64,000 nucleotides of DNA from Dryococelus australis (GCA_029891345.1 CM056993.1:226406924-226470923), one strand, 5' to 3'. Shown: positions 34,228 through 46,215, counted from the first letter of the stretch. Program-made: numbers and translations. Notes: generated from the letters alone by a model not told the origin.

Positions 34228-35116
34228 TGCTTTAAATGATGCGGAGGGGCTTAGCAGCACACAACGCGACTCAAAAACAAAACTTACAACCATAGCAAGC
34301 TGTGAGAACTATAAACATCCTAACCACTAAGTATAAATCCTCCGCTACGTCCAACTTCTGGACGCGCATTCTGACCTAGCGTCTAAAGTCGTTGAAGGAT
34401 GGCGACAGAGAGAGCGAGCTTACAAACGACTGGCCCGGCCTAACCTTATGTTAAGCACTCTAGCCAATAGGAGCACTGGGTTCGAACCCGTTAGCCAAAC
34501 GCAAGGCTCAATAATTAACTAACTAAAATGACACACTCCAAATCGACCTAAATCCCTGTATCACAGAGCTACGGGTCTCGTAGAAGATATCAAAGTAAAA
34601 TAAAATTCCCTGAAACAATTACAATAAAAGTGAGACCAAAAAGGAAAAATATTACATATTATTTAAAATACAAATAAAAATAAAATTTAGCTATCTTTCC
34701 AAATTAAACATAAATTATTGTCATTCGCACATCTCCGTTTAAATATCCTAGCCATGATAAATATAAAAATAATACAAATAATGAAAACAAAACATAGGTC
34801 AAACCTAGGCAAATTACAGGTATAATATTTACATGAACGGTGTCAAATACGTAAAACAAACATAAATTATGAAAATTGGTGCAAAACCTTAAAAAAAAAT
34901 ATTTTTACATTGTTATGGTATATAGTTTGCGTTGTTATTATATTTGTTTTACACGACACTTTACATTACACGTAATAAACGCTAATATTTTGCCGCAGAT
35001 GTGTTTGACCCTGTTACAACTGCAGGGGAAAGACCTGTAGTATTTAACATCTTATTTTTAGTGTGTGTAGTGTTATTTCGTTAAAAGAACGGTCTCATTT
35101 GGAATAAATAATAATA
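34228..35116. other. Mostly AT-rich spacer; isolated B-box-like sequence
   Basis: GGGTTCGAACCCG at 34480-34492 looks like a tRNA B box without an A box. Nothing else seen. Confidence 0.35.
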
Positions 35117-35147
35117 CCCTATCTACCAAAAAGTAATTGGGAACCTG
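35117..35147. repeat. Left TIR of the Tc1-like element
   Basis: Pairs with 36269-36299 with about five mismatches over 31 bp. Confidence 0.85.
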
Positions 35148-35284
35148 TCCAAAATGTTTGCTCAGTGGTTGTCACCCCGTTAGAATCTCGTAGGGCCACC
35201 TCTTGCGGCTATAACAGCAGCCACCCTGTCAGGCATGCTCTGTACGAGTGTTTGCAGGACATCCACGGTAATTCGTCGCCATTC

Positions 35285-36237
35285 CTATTGCAACCATTCC
35301 ATGAGTTGAGCAATGGATTTTGGCCGCGCCTGATGAGCCCTCACCCGGTGATCCAATTCGTCCCAAAGATAATATAGGGTTGATGTCGGGGCTCTAGGCG
35401 GGTCAGTCCAATCGGCGAACATTGTTATCGGCGTACCACTGCATAGTAGCCCTTGAATCATGACACCTGTCATTGTCATCCTGGAAGTAACACGGGTCCA
35501 TTCCGTACAAACGGCACAATGTTGGGAGAATTTCATTATCCAGAATGTTACAAAAGGCCTCTGTGTTCATGTTACCACAGACAAACACAAGCGGTCCTAC
35601 ACCCCCACACCATCACTCCACCACCACCGAATTTCCTAGTTGGCACTATACACTCCGGCAGAAGCCGTTCCCCGGGTAGACGCCACACCCGTACACGTCC
35701 ATCGGACCGAAATAATGTAAACCTCGACTCATCACTGCAAAGGACCGATTTCCACTGCTCCAGTGTCCAGTTGCGGCTGTCCAAATACCACCTGAGTCGC
35801 CAAGCTTTATTGTTTGTCGTGATATTGGGCTTATGTGCAGCTGCTCTTCCGAAATATCCAAGTCGGTGGTTATGCAATGTTCCAATGGAAACCGATACTC
35901 CTGTTTCTGCATGAATATCCTGTCGGATGGTAGCCATGGACTGTGCCCTATTTTTGACAATTTTACGTTTCAGGGTTCTGCACTCTCTGTCTGTTAAGAT
36001 TGGAGGTCGCCCAGAACGTACAGCATTGGCACAGTGCCCATCGACCTTCCACTTATGCAGGGCAAATGCGACCGTTGATTTGGGCCTGATTACCTTCCGT
36101 GCAATCGCCCGGATAGACAGTCCACTTAGATGGCAGGCCACAATCACGCCCTTATCGAAGTCCGATAGCTCTGTACTTCTTGCCTTCTCCTTGTCTACTG
36201 GTTCTACACAGGCCTGCAGCATATGGCGGCCACACAA
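35285..36237 (-). pseudogene. Tc1-like transposase, broken
   Basis: The minus strand opens with a paired-like helix-turn-helix (about 36165-36000: Leu-Ser-Asp-Phe-Asp-Lys-Gly, then Ser-Ile-Arg-Ala-Ile-Ala, then Ser-Gly-Arg-Pro-Pro). The catalytic region follows: the first Asp in Cys-Ser-Asp-Glu-Ser-Arg-Phe (about 35740) and the second in Phe-Gln-Asp-Asp-Asn (about 35470). The third position, normally Asn-Pro-Ile-Glu, has lost its Glu through a small deletion and frame change near 35380. A frameshift near 35595 follows the Gly-rich Val-Met-Val-Trp-Gly segment. The C-terminal Trp-Asp-Glu-Leu-Asp block remains (about 35360). The first 190 residues are open, so decay is moderate. Confidence 0.85.
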
Positions 36238-36268
36238 GTCAACTGAGGTACTGAACTACCCATCTTCA

Positions 36269-36299
36269 CAGGTGCCTAATTACTTTTTGGTCGATAGTG
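36269..36299. repeat. Right TIR of the Tc1-like element
   Basis: Pairs with 35117-35147. Confidence 0.85.
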
Positions 36300-36316
36300 T
36301 AGAAAGGAACAACCGG

Positions 36317-36318
<2 letters not shown>

Positions 36319-36359
<41 letters not shown>
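36319..36359. repeat. Poly(A) tract
   Basis: About 41 A residues, just outside the Tc1-like element. Confidence 0.98.
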
Positions 36360-36363
<4 letters not shown>

Positions 36364-36589
36364 GTAAATTCAAGAACGCAACTCGTGTCACTTATTACGT
36401 GTACATAGCAGCAACAAACTTAAAATATGGTGGGGGTATTGCATACATAAAAACCTATCGTAAATTTTATTCCGCTAATATTTCTATGCACTAGTACTTA
36501 CAGGTTTTTATGTTGTAATAGGTTGCGAGATTGTGTTGTGTATAGAGAATTTCATAAGCAGTGGGTTACTAGACCGCTTGTAGAATTAC

Positions 36590-38180
36590 ATGTGGATGGA
36601 GCAGATAATCGATTGATTGATTATTCGATATATCGCTGTATCGAATATTCGATTTTTTTTCTAATCGACTAGTCCATTAATTGCTGATATTTAATCAAAT
36701 TAATTGGTGTAATTAATCAAATTAGTCAAATAAATCTTTAATTTTTTTTATTGTTGGATATTATATTTCTTTATTTTTCATTGTTGTTGAAAGGGTTAGG
36801 GGTGATACTGGTGGAGCAGCATCGATGTGTTCTGTGTAACTTGCTGGGGCTGACTAACCAGAGGGATGGGTTGTAATTGCTTATATACGAGTTGATGTTG
36901 GTATAAAATTGATATAAATAGTATTTTTATTTGTGGATGAAGCACGAACCAGCGGCGGGTTACTGGAACACTAGGCGAGTGAGGTGTGGTTGGAGCGAGA
37001 GCCAGCGGCGGGTTCCTGGACCAATAGGCGAGTGAGGTTTGGATGGAGCAAGAGCCGGCGGTGGTTTCTTGGACCACTAGGTGAGTGAGGTGTGGATGGA
37101 GAAAGAGCCGGCGGCAGGTTCCTGGACCACTAGGTGAGTGAGGTGTGGATGGAGCGAGAGCCAGCGACAGATTACTGGACCACTTGTAGAATGATATATG
37201 GATGGTGTGGATAATAGATTGTTCGATTATTCGATATAGCGATTAATCGAATATTCGATTAGTAGCTAATCGACTAGCCTATTAATTGCTGATTAATTAA
37301 TCAAACTAATTAGAGTAATTAAAATATTCTTAAATTAATTTTTTTGATGTGAATTGTTTAAATTTTTCATTGTTTAATGAAATTGGCGGAGCAGCATCGA
37401 TGTGTTCTGTGTGACTTGCTGGAGCCAACTGGCCAGAGTGATGGGTTGTAATAGCTTATATAGGAGTTGATGTTGGTGTAACAGTGGTATAAGTAACATT
37501 TTTAATTGGTGATGGAGCAATAGCAAGCTGTGGGTTCCTGGACCACTAGGCGAGTGAGGTGTGGTTGGAGCGAGAGCCAGCGGCGGGTTCCTGGAATACG
37601 AGGCGAGTGAGGTGTGGTTGGAGCGAGAACCAGCGCCGGTTTCCTGGACCACTAGGCGAGTGAGGTCTCGATGGAGCGAGAGCCAGCGGCGGGTTCCTGG
37701 ACTAATAGGCGAGTGAGGTGTGGATGGAGTGAGATCCAGTGACTGGTTACTGGACCAGTTGGCACAAGAGTAGGCTAAGTCACATTTAGTGCACGAGTGG
37801 ACTAAGTGCCAAATCATGATATGCAAATTAGGTTAATTAAATATTTTATTATTTGGAAAATCAATTATATTAATTAGCAAATTAATTACATTGATAAATT
37901 CCTTTTAATCGATTAATAAAGGAATGGTTTAATATCAATAATATTTTTTTAAATTTCAATAAAAATTTTGATATCAAAGGACGTTTATTAATATATTAAT
38001 GTCATAAGAGTCATATTGGCAGAGCAGCATCGATGTGTTGTATGTGTTGTCCTGAAGCCGACTGACCAGAGGAGTGGGTTGTAATTGTTTATATAGGATT
38101 TGATGTTGGTGTAAGAGTGGTATAAGATTCATTACAATTTTGTTTGGTTTGTGACTGATATGCAGAGTGGGCTACATCAT
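36590..38180. repeat. Higher-order satellite: about 600-bp units holding 53-bp tandem repeats
   Basis: Three large units are marked by GGAGCAGCATCGATGTGTT at 36813, 37388 and 38021 (spacing 575 and 633 bp). Each unit carries an ATCGATTA/TCGAATATTCGA-type AT-rich palindromic block, the GGAGCAGC block, and (in units 1 and 2) four copies of a 53-bp repeat with GGCGAGTGAGGTGTGGATGG starting at 36974, 37027, 37080, 37133 and at 37549, 37602, 37655, 37708. Unit 3 lacks the 53-bp array. Minus-strand frames of 93 and 150 codons inside are repeat by-products. Confidence 0.9.
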
Positions 38181-39975
38181 GGCAAGGTTGAAGGTTTGTA
38201 GGCATACTGGGGATTTGACTAGTTTATATGGGAGAAATGTTTTCTTTTTCGATGAAGTAAATTTTTTTTAACAAAAAGAGATGAAATAGGTTACCAAACG
38301 AATTAACTTAATCACTCCTCGAATAGCATAAAAGTAAGAAACTATTTCGGCAAAGTAAATTCGTTAAACAGATTTTAATCATGTGATGAAACTGTTTTCT
38401 TTAGCCAATCTCCACTTTAATTAAACCACGTAACATTGAATTTACAGACACGTATTTTTTCAATTACCGAATGGAATGTATTAAATAAAACGAAATGCCC
38501 AGCTAATACAATACAATTACAACTACCAACACATGCTAACTTACACCAAGATCAATGTGCCACATGGTACTAATTGTGGAACCAATTACGGAGCCATTTG
38601 TGGGGTCAAAGGTGGAGGAAGGTGTGTTATCTGTGAGGTACTGTGTGAGGTGATGTGTTAAGAGCCAGAAGAGATGTGTAAGGATCTAACTGAGGAACTG
38701 TGTGAGGTGACGAGTGAGGTGATATGTGGTTTCATGTGGTGCTAGTTGAGGATGAGTAAGTATACACTTTGTCTTGCAATTGTCTATTGTTTCTTTAGTG
38801 TTGTTAAAAAAAATTAAATAATCATATTTTTGGAGAATAATATCTCTTCACAGCAAACAGCAGCCCTAGTAATAAATTCTTTAATATAACAAGGTAAAAA
38901 ATTCATAAGTTTGTATTTCCTTGGAAACTTGTTGAAATTAATATTTTTGGTTTTTTTTTGTTGCCAGCTACCAATTCTTTAAACTTGCTCTGCGGGCCAC
39001 GAGTCCATTTACCTGGAGTTGTCCCAAACCCCTCTCTCTTTGGATAACTGTACAATGTCTCACCATTCATTAATTTCTCAATGACTTCCAGTTTCATAAT
39101 TGTTGGTGTTGACATTGTGTAACAATATATCTTCTCAGCCACAAATTACACAAACTGAAAAACAAGATATTAAAAAATGTGACAAAAGGAAATCAAGTAC
39201 TAAATATCAAGTCACACAATTTCCTTCACCATCAAAATTTAAATTATTATAAATCGTCCTTTTGAACTATATTTACAAATATGTGCAACTTCACAAACAT
39301 CTGCAAAAAACATTCCTTAATATTTACAAATATTTCAACAACTTCACAATCATCTAGAAACACATTCCTTAATAATTTAACATATGAAAACACATTAAAA
39401 TCTTTACACGAACATTCATACACCTTTATTCATACACATTAACAATACAGAGATATTTACAAACAAACATAACTAAAAAATATATACAAAAGGCAATATG
39501 TGTCGTCATCCCTGTGTTTCACAGCCATGATATTAAAACTAAATATATATATATATTTTTAATGGTGTTACATGTGTGTCGTCCATTGCGGTGCTACGTT
39601 TGGAGCATTCGACATGTCACATCTGGGTTTAAATAAGCCAGACACACCAACACCTACAATGACTCCATGCACACACATACATAACTTCAAGATTTAAAAT
39701 TGTGTAATCACATGCTGGGAAGAGTAATTCCTCGGTTATGCAAAGGACAAAAGGGGTTTCTGTATCGATTTTAAATGCCATGCAGTTATGGCAAAGCAGC
39801 AGCTTTAAAGAGGTACATTGAATGATGTCGATGCAGTATGTTTTAAGACAGTTGTGATGCAGATTGCAGTGCAGATCTGGGTGTCTTGTGGAGCAGGGTG
39901 TTGTATTGTGTGCTGGCGATGGTAGTCCTATATTAAATGTTGCTAAAATTATTATGTTGAAGAAATAAAATATGT
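38181..39975. other. Mostly AT-rich; degenerate TGTGAGGTGA repeats at 38600-38720
   Basis: Simple GT/GA-rich degenerate repeats at 38600-38720, then AT-rich spacer. A 79-codon Lys-rich minus-strand ORF (38903-39142) and a 118-codon Cys-rich minus-strand frame (39629-39985) have no recognisable family and are not called as genes. Confidence 0.4.
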
Positions 39976-42501
39976 TTACTCGCAAATCCTGTAGTGCCCC
40001 CAGGGTACAGTCGATACTCCATCCGGCTCAATGAAGCTCTACTACTTTAGTCACACGTTTGGTGTAAACCTCGTGATCACGTGAATGGAACTGGTACTTG
40101 GTTTCCAGAACCCTTGTGCAATTATCGAGGCAATATCGATAGTCTTTGTATCGGAGAGATTGCAGCACATTAGGTTTGACACACTTCGTCATATGTATAC
40201 ACTACTCATTCTAAACAATGTATGCATAAAGCTTGGCAAATACACCTACAAAGTGTGTGATGATGTGGCCTGCACATTCATCCTTCATCACTCTGGTACG
40301 GCCTTTGTTCTTGGCCGAGAATCATTTTGGGTTATCGAGCACATAGTTGGATGTATCAAACCACATCTTTAAATTTGGGGAAATTATTTCATAAAAATCT
40401 CTACAGGCAATTTCGTAGATGTGGCTGTTGGTGTTGCATTATAAAAGGTACTAGACTAGCGGAGGAAATTTATCACACATGTGTGGCTGTACAGTCTGTT
40501 TACGTAGAAATAACAGAAGTATTAGGATGCCACACTGGGGTCATACTCTTCACCCATGTAAATATTATTGGCTTCCGCACACCTTCTGGAAACCTGGATA
40601 ATGCTGCCCCTAACCCTGCGTTCAACAAAAAAGTAGATATCAGGGTCGCTCAAAAGCTCTAGCCACGCATTAGTCATCGACAATAAAGCATCAACTGTAA
40701 GATACGGAGTTTTGATGTACATGGCAGGGTCAAGACCGCAATGAGCCAAACATACAGTCCTGAAATTTTGAAACACATCTGCAAGCAAACAAGTGTCCAT
40801 GTGTAAATACTGAATGGCATACTGCAGCAGGTTTGCACAGTGGTATGCATCCCATGTGGTTTGTGTGTGAGCATAATCCTAACCGCTAACACCTTCGCCT
40901 TTCATGACATTGTGAAATGCATCCTTTGGTTGAAGAGACATGCACATCAGAATGTCTTCAGACTTAACAAAGTCATAAGAAAATACTCCCTTCTTTTTTG
41001 GCAATTCAAATTGGGTGTTATCTAGAAACATCGAACAGGTTATACTCAATTGCGTAGTTTTCAAACTACCTGCCAATGTTTCTAGTGAGATGCTTATGAA
41101 ATGAAAAGAATCAATAAATCGTAACTTGAAATATTCCATTGTAATGAATCCCATTAGGAATATTTTTGGTTATGGACTTGTATTTCTCTAGGGTCATTCC
41201 AATTACCCCTCTTCCACCCAGGTTTTTGATTACCACGGTTCTGTTGGCTTATGTTATGTGACGTTCAGCCAATGGCTTTATGAGAAAGTGATCATCATAG
41301 TTTTGCAGGTTATGAAATACAGCGACAAGTTGTTTCCTGTGCAGTCTGAAGTTAACAATGCATTTATTATGTGCGGCCCCTCTGATTTCCCCGAACAGAT
41401 GTCTACCACATATTATCTGTACTGAGTTCCTTCTTACAAATATGACAATGTTTCTGAGCCCCCAACCTAACTTCATCAGCAGGGGTTTTGGGCTTCATTG
41501 GAACAATCACGCTGTGTATTTCTGCAACCCGATCTGCAAATTCAACCAATTTATCTGCTAACTGATTCATACGATCGTCACCCACAAACTCAAAATAGTT
41601 AGATGATGTTGGATTGTATGAACAAACCAACCAAATGCTACAAGTATATGGAACATGTTGGTTCACTCTATTTGTTCTACTCATATTATCATTGGGCAGA
41701 CAAGTGAACATGGGTTTCAAACATGACTGTGTCGCAATAGGCGATTAAACCTAATCGCTGCTGTTTGCTATATCACTGAAATTTGAAGTACTTGTCCTCA
41801 ATAGGGAAAGTACTGCAAACAGCCTTATCTGGCTGACAGAGATCATTACGTTTTGCTATTTTCCCCTCACTAATAAAGTATTGGAGGCAATGATCTCAAA
41901 CATGTTTTTAGTTTTTATTATTTCGCAACTGGCTGCTAAGCAGCCCTGATAAATCATAAATGGAAACAAAATGCAAATGGGCATCATTACCACAAGCACG
42001 AATGGCCAATACATTTACATGATATACATGAGAAATACACATTGGTGCGATAACCCCTTGCTTATCGAAAGTTCCATCAATAATATTACTATCTTTGTCT
42101 ACTGCAGAGTGAACGTTGATAGAAATACCATTGTTCTCTAACTTTCGAATATCCTGTAAAACTACAGGAACTGACATACCTTCAGTATCCAAAGCCTTGC
42201 AAGGTTCTAGATATGAAGTTAACATATCGGAATGATGTGTGACAGGAAACAAAACTTAAATAATGGTGCAATGTTAACACAGTCCCTCAGGACACTGCAT
42301 ATCAATGCAGGCCTTTGTATTCGCAATAAACTTCAGGAGCATAGTGTGAAGAGCAACAATGGTGAATGCTCTAAAGTGTGATATGTGAACATCAATATGC
42401 AGAATTGGAAGCAGACTCCAGCCGCTACCACAAGAACTAAATTCCTCAAAGCATATTTGTGAGGTAAGGCCTAATTGTCTCAGTTTATATTTCACCCACA
42501 T
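39976..42501 (-). pseudogene. Polinton/adintovirus-like DNA polymerase B with endonuclease VII-like segment, broken
   Basis: A minus-strand polymerase of a large DNA transposon/virus family, readable from N- to C-terminus. Blocks in order: Ser-Gly-Trp-Ser-Leu module (about 42420); Cys-Ile-Asp-Met segment (42300); open block 42252-41908 ending Asp-Leu-Ser-Gly-Leu-Leu-Ser; endonuclease VII-like Cys-X2-Cys (about 41435) and Gly-Arg-His ... His-Asn-Lys-Cys (41410-41360); exonuclease I block with His-Asn-Leu-Gln-Asn-Tyr-Asp (about 41310); exonuclease II/III region (41150-40880); linker with Leu-Leu-Ala-Asp-Val-Phe (about 40785); a degraded motif A (about 40505), where the Asp is Tyr. Palm motifs B and C are missing, and the sequence resumes with Trp-Phe-Asp-Thr-Ser-Asn-Tyr (40365) and runs to the C-terminal Thr-Val-Pro-Trp-Gly-His block and stop at 39976-39978. 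It is GC-richer and less AT-biased than the remnants at 1-1975 and 59400-63115, so it belongs to a different lineage. Confidence 0.8.
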
Positions 42502-42692
42502 TGGTTGAATGCAGAATGGGAATTGATTTACTCTTAAAGTAAAGCATCTGCATACCGCCTTCCTCAGAAAAAAATAATATCAAGAATTTAACCACGATCC
42601 TAAGAAAATGTTATTGGCCAGGGTGATGCCATTGTTAACTCTAAAAAAGGGATCCTGCACCTGGCAAAAAATCTTTCAAAATCAGTGTCACA

Positions 42693-43064
42693 CTATACTA
42701 GATCATTACATATCCGTGCATCAGTCAGCATACATGCAAATGCCATGGCCAAAAGTTCATATGTCAGGTTAGGCAATGAACCTTCCACTGACTTAGAGTA
42801 ATCGGAAAACGAATTATTTCCCATTTCCCTAGATGAACTATCTCTAATTGACTCGAAAGTAGATTGTGAGAAGGATGAAGCACTATCTAATTGACTCGAA
42901 TTTTCTGGGTCAGATAGACACAAATTAACTGCCAGGAGATCTACTTTCCCATACTTGGGGAAAATGAATATGTTGTGGTCTGTTGCAGCTGACCCTCTTT
43001 CCATGTGTGAATTAATGATCATCCAACAAGAGAGCGAAACGACATCATTTAGGCTAAACAGCAA
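42693..43064 (-). CDS. Unrecognised ORF upstream of the PolB remnant
   Basis: A 123-codon minus-strand open frame rich in Ser and acidic residues in its middle (about residues 50-95), lying 190 bp upstream of the PolB remnant in the same orientation. It may be the variable N-terminal extension of that polymerase or a separate small gene. No domain is recognised. Confidence 0.25.
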   Translation of the reverse strand: MLFSLNDVVSLSCWMIINSHMERGSAATDHNIFIFPKYGKVDLLAVNLCLSDPENSSQLDSASSFSQSTFESIRDSSSREMGNNSFSDYSKSVEGSLPNLTYELLAMAFACMLTDARICNDLV

Positions 43065-43663
43065 CTTCTTGACTGCTTGTACTAGGTGTTATTTTCGTTT
43101 GCAACTCAGATTCAGACTCTGTGTCGATAACAAAAATATCGTCTAACAAACAAGCAAAATTTTGACTTTTCTGTCACTCATAATGTTGCAAGATCAATTT
43201 TTGTTTCCCAATAATGGAATTTCAGCATCACAATATATAAAAGGCTGCATATTGCAAAAAAAATACGAAAAACATTATTATAATGTCCCAAAATGAAGTT
43301 ATTTATGTAAATAAATGTGTATTAATTTTATTAGCATATAATATTAAATTTTAAATGCCTGTTAAAAAACAAGTTTTCTAAAAAATTTAATTTTAATGAG
43401 ACATACCAGATCTCTGTTTGAAAACTAGTAAGCTCTGTTTACAACACATTCAATACATTTATTTTTAATAAGGAAAATGATTTATTTAAGACAAAATTTT
43501 AAATATCAATTTTTTAAATATTCTCAGCAAGGTAAAATAACCTGTTATGACACATTACACCATTTACAAAAAAAATTCTTAGATTTAGAAATACTCTTAA
43601 AATTACTTAGATTTATAACATTCTATATTTTACAACTAAATAACATACTTAAAACTTCCCATC
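43065..43663. other. No feature recognised
   Basis: AT-rich spacer. Confidence 0.4.
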
Positions 43664-43900
43664 CCATCACAAATAAAAACATTTCATTTGTTAGGAGTAG
43701 TCAAGGATCAGTCATCCATCACACAGATATCCTTCACTCAAACAATGCATTCAGAACATAGATATGGGCAGAGCTTAGTGACTACCAGACACACTGGGCA
43801 TAGTGTGGCTTGGTTCTCAAGTATTTTTCTATGTTCCATCATTCACACCCAAATACACAACAGCCCACTCTTAAATCTCTTAAAACTAACTAGCTAACTA
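43664..43900. repeat. Direct repeat copy 1 (pair with 44269)
   Basis: CATCAC/AAATAAAAACATTTCATTTGT, then AGTCAAGGATCA, then ATCCTTCACTCAA are shared in order with 44269-44520; offset about 605 bp. Confidence 0.75.
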
Positions 43901-44268
43901 ACTATATTTAGAAAAGAAAAATTACCACTTAATTTCCCCCTACACTCCCACTCACACCTACCTAACCAAAATTTCTCAGAGTAGTTGGCCAAAATTTCTA
44001 GATGCTTTTTGACATATTTTGCGAATATTTAAACAGTGAAGAGAGACTGTGCATGCGTGTTGTTGACACGGCCCTATTCGATATTGTGCAAGATGCTACT
44101 ACTGGTGGTATACCTCTCCTCTCACCTCTGTTCAATAAACTCAAAACTGCATGAAAAAAATTACATATCGAATTAAATTTATATGACTTTACCCTGCACT
44201 CATACACTCACAGTCATACACCTATCTTTTTAATATTAAAATTATTTAAAAATAAATTATATGCCAGA

Positions 44269-44520
44269 GTCACCCCATCAAAAATCAAAATATTTCATTT
44301 GTAAGAGTTACTCAAGGCTCATTCGTCAATCCCACAGACATCCTTCACTGAAATAACACAGTCAGAATTGAGAGGCAGTCTATAGCTATGTGCTCCCCAC
44401 AAGTGCGCAGTGCACAAGTGGCTTAGTTCCTTTTTTGTTTTTCATGATTCCATAATTCATAATCACAATCAAAACCAAACCCATGCTTAAACACAATACA
44501 AGTACTTAAAACTAGTAAAA
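44269..44520. repeat. Direct repeat copy 2
   Basis: Partner of 43664-43900; also shares the GTGGCTTAGTTC/GTGGCTTGGTTC and CCATAATTCA/CCATCATTCA words downstream. Confidence 0.75.
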
Positions 44521-44589
44521 AATTCTTAAAACAAACAAAATTAAAAACATTTTTCCAAATTTTACTAAAATCAGAAATATTTGTAAAAT

Positions 44590-45010
44590 ATTTGTTAAAA
44601 ACTTTTGATGATTTCTGAAAAGTTTATTACATTTTCATAAAGATTTCTGAAAATTTTTGACAATTTGTGAAAAGTTTATTAAAATTTAATAAAAATTTGA
44701 AAAAAGTTAATTAAATTTAACTAAAGTTTGTTAAAACTTTTGACGATTTGTGAAAAGTCTATTAAGTTTTAATAAAAGGTTAAAATTCTTCACGAATTGT
44801 AAAAAATTTGTAAAACTTCATAAAACTTAGTACAATCTTTATTAAATTTCATAGAGCACAGAAATTTTTTTTACCGATATTTCATAAAAAGTTTGTTAAA
44901 ATTTGGAATGATTTGTATAAAGTTTACAAAAATTTTTCAATGTTTGATAAAAAAAGTTATACAAGTTAGTAAAACATTAAATCAATTGCAAAAGTCCGTA
45001 TAAGTTCTTT
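44590..45010. repeat. Degenerate AT-rich tandem repeat, about 50-60 bp period
   Basis: Repeated words of the form TTGTTAAAACTTTTGA(C/T)GATTTGTGAAAAGT followed by TTATTAAA, progressively diverged. Confidence 0.6.
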
Positions 45011-45234
45011 ATTTTGAAAATATTTACAAAAAACTAAGTACGAATTCTGAAAATGTAATAATTCCCCAAAAGAAAGTAGTTCATTAATGAAATAAAAAAT
45101 CTTGTTAAAAATGTATAGCAGATGTCAAAGTTAAAAAATATTATCACAATATCGAAAAGTATTAAAAAACCCTAAATATTATAACTATTTAATAACCTAA
45201 GTAAAGTAGCGAAGGTGCTGTTCGCTGAAGCCTG

Positions 45235-45480
45235 AACCCTCAGTTCAGGCAGGTGAGAGTTGCGGGTGATTGACCACCCAGGCTAGAGAGGCAGAGAGCT
45301 GCCTGCTGGTGGCACCAGAGCACCCCGCGGATGGCTGCCTGCCCAGGCTGAGTGATGCCATGGCAGGCCGGCAGGGATTCAGCGGGTTGCAGCATTCAGT
45401 CCAGTGATGCGTGGAGAGGGTTGAAACCCATTGTGATTGGAACAAGAATGATCGCCACCGCTCCGGCGTATTAATTAAAA
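45235..45480. other. Isolated GC-rich patch
   Basis: GC-rich against an AT-rich background, with an open minus-strand frame (part of 45245-45682). Local short inverted words (GGCAGGCAGCC, CAGGCTGAG) are present. I recognise neither a protein family nor a repeat. Confidence 0.35.
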
Positions 45481-46054
45481 ACCCGACACCCCCCACACCT
45501 CCCTCCCAGGGGAACCTAAATGTAAAACAAGGCAATTGGTCGAATTTGATAATAAAATATATTTTTACTAAATGATATATAATTTTAATGTGAATGTAAA
45601 TGATTTTTAAGAAAAATTTGAACGTTTTAATGCATTTTCTGAATGTTAACATGTACAAATGTATATATTTGGAAATATGCATATTTCATTATAAAATGTA
45701 TTTTTTACTAAAGGAAATGTGATTTCCTTAAATGATTTTAAGCAAAATTAAAAGATTTGTAACGAGTTAACAGGTTTTTTTAAATTTTTTATTGCGTACA
45801 TTGTGTTGATATTTTAATGTGAAACATGCATATTTCTTCAGTTCTAGCAATTTAATTTAACTTGAATTGTGGTTTATTTACAGATTTCTTATGTATTTTA
45901 TTATGCTATACAATTACTGGTCCTCTTTTGGTCTTTGTAATGCAGCATGTATGGTTTTGAAAAATATATTAATTACAATTTTGTAACAAACATTGATACT
46001 GTTAGTGTCCTGTCTATTATTGTGTAAGGATTCTGAATTGTATAACTCGGGAAA
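45481..46054. other. No feature recognised
   Basis: AT-rich spacer. Confidence 0.4.
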
Positions 46055-46215
46055 CTAACCCATGTCTTACCTGTGAATCGAACCCAGCTTATAGTATCAG
46101 GAATTTGAACCTACAAACTAACTTGTCATGTCGTATCTGAGATTCGAGCTCAGAATCTAACTTTTAAGGGCCATGCCTTACCCGGAATTCGAACCTGGAA
46201 CCCGCATTGTAGCAT
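46055..46215. repeat. Three degenerate units with B-box-like ATTCGAACC words
   Basis: CATGTCTTACCTGTGAATCG, CATGTCGTATCTGAGATTCG and CATGCCTTACCCGGAATTCG start near 46060, 46128 and 46172. They look like repeated minus-strand remains of a tRNA-like SINE head or of another short repeat. Confidence 0.4.

Larger units (their letters stand above)
35117..36299 (-). mobile_element. Tc1-like transposon with TIRs and TA target duplication
   Basis: A 1183-bp element bounded by TIRs that match over about 31 bp (CCCTATCTACCAAAAAGTAA on the left; right end, in reverse complement, CACTATCGACCAAAAAGTAA) and flanked by TA at 35115-35116 and 36300-36301. It contains one transposase gene on the minus strand. 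Tc1/mariner elements move by cut-and-paste into TA. Size and TIRs are typical, and the coding sequence is dead. Confidence 0.9.

Noticed and set aside
36319-36359. Poly(A) tail of a retroposed copy
   Set aside because: The upstream sequence is a DNA transposon with its own TIR and TA duplication, so the A tract is a separate simple repeat.
36796-37826. 93- and 150-codon minus-strand ORFs
   Set aside because: They lie entirely in the 53-bp and 600-bp satellite repeats.
38903-39142. 79-codon Lys-rich minus-strand ORF
   Set aside because: No motif and no supporting context, although it could be a fragment of an unknown element.
39629-39985. Cys-rich 118-codon minus-strand frame with a hydrophobic N-terminus
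   Set aside because: It starts from a non-ATG codon overlapping the end of the PolB remnant and has no recognisable family; likely chance.
45245-45682. 145-codon minus-strand ORF through a GC-rich patch
   Set aside because: Half of it is AT-rich non-conserved sequence and half is GC-driven; no domain.
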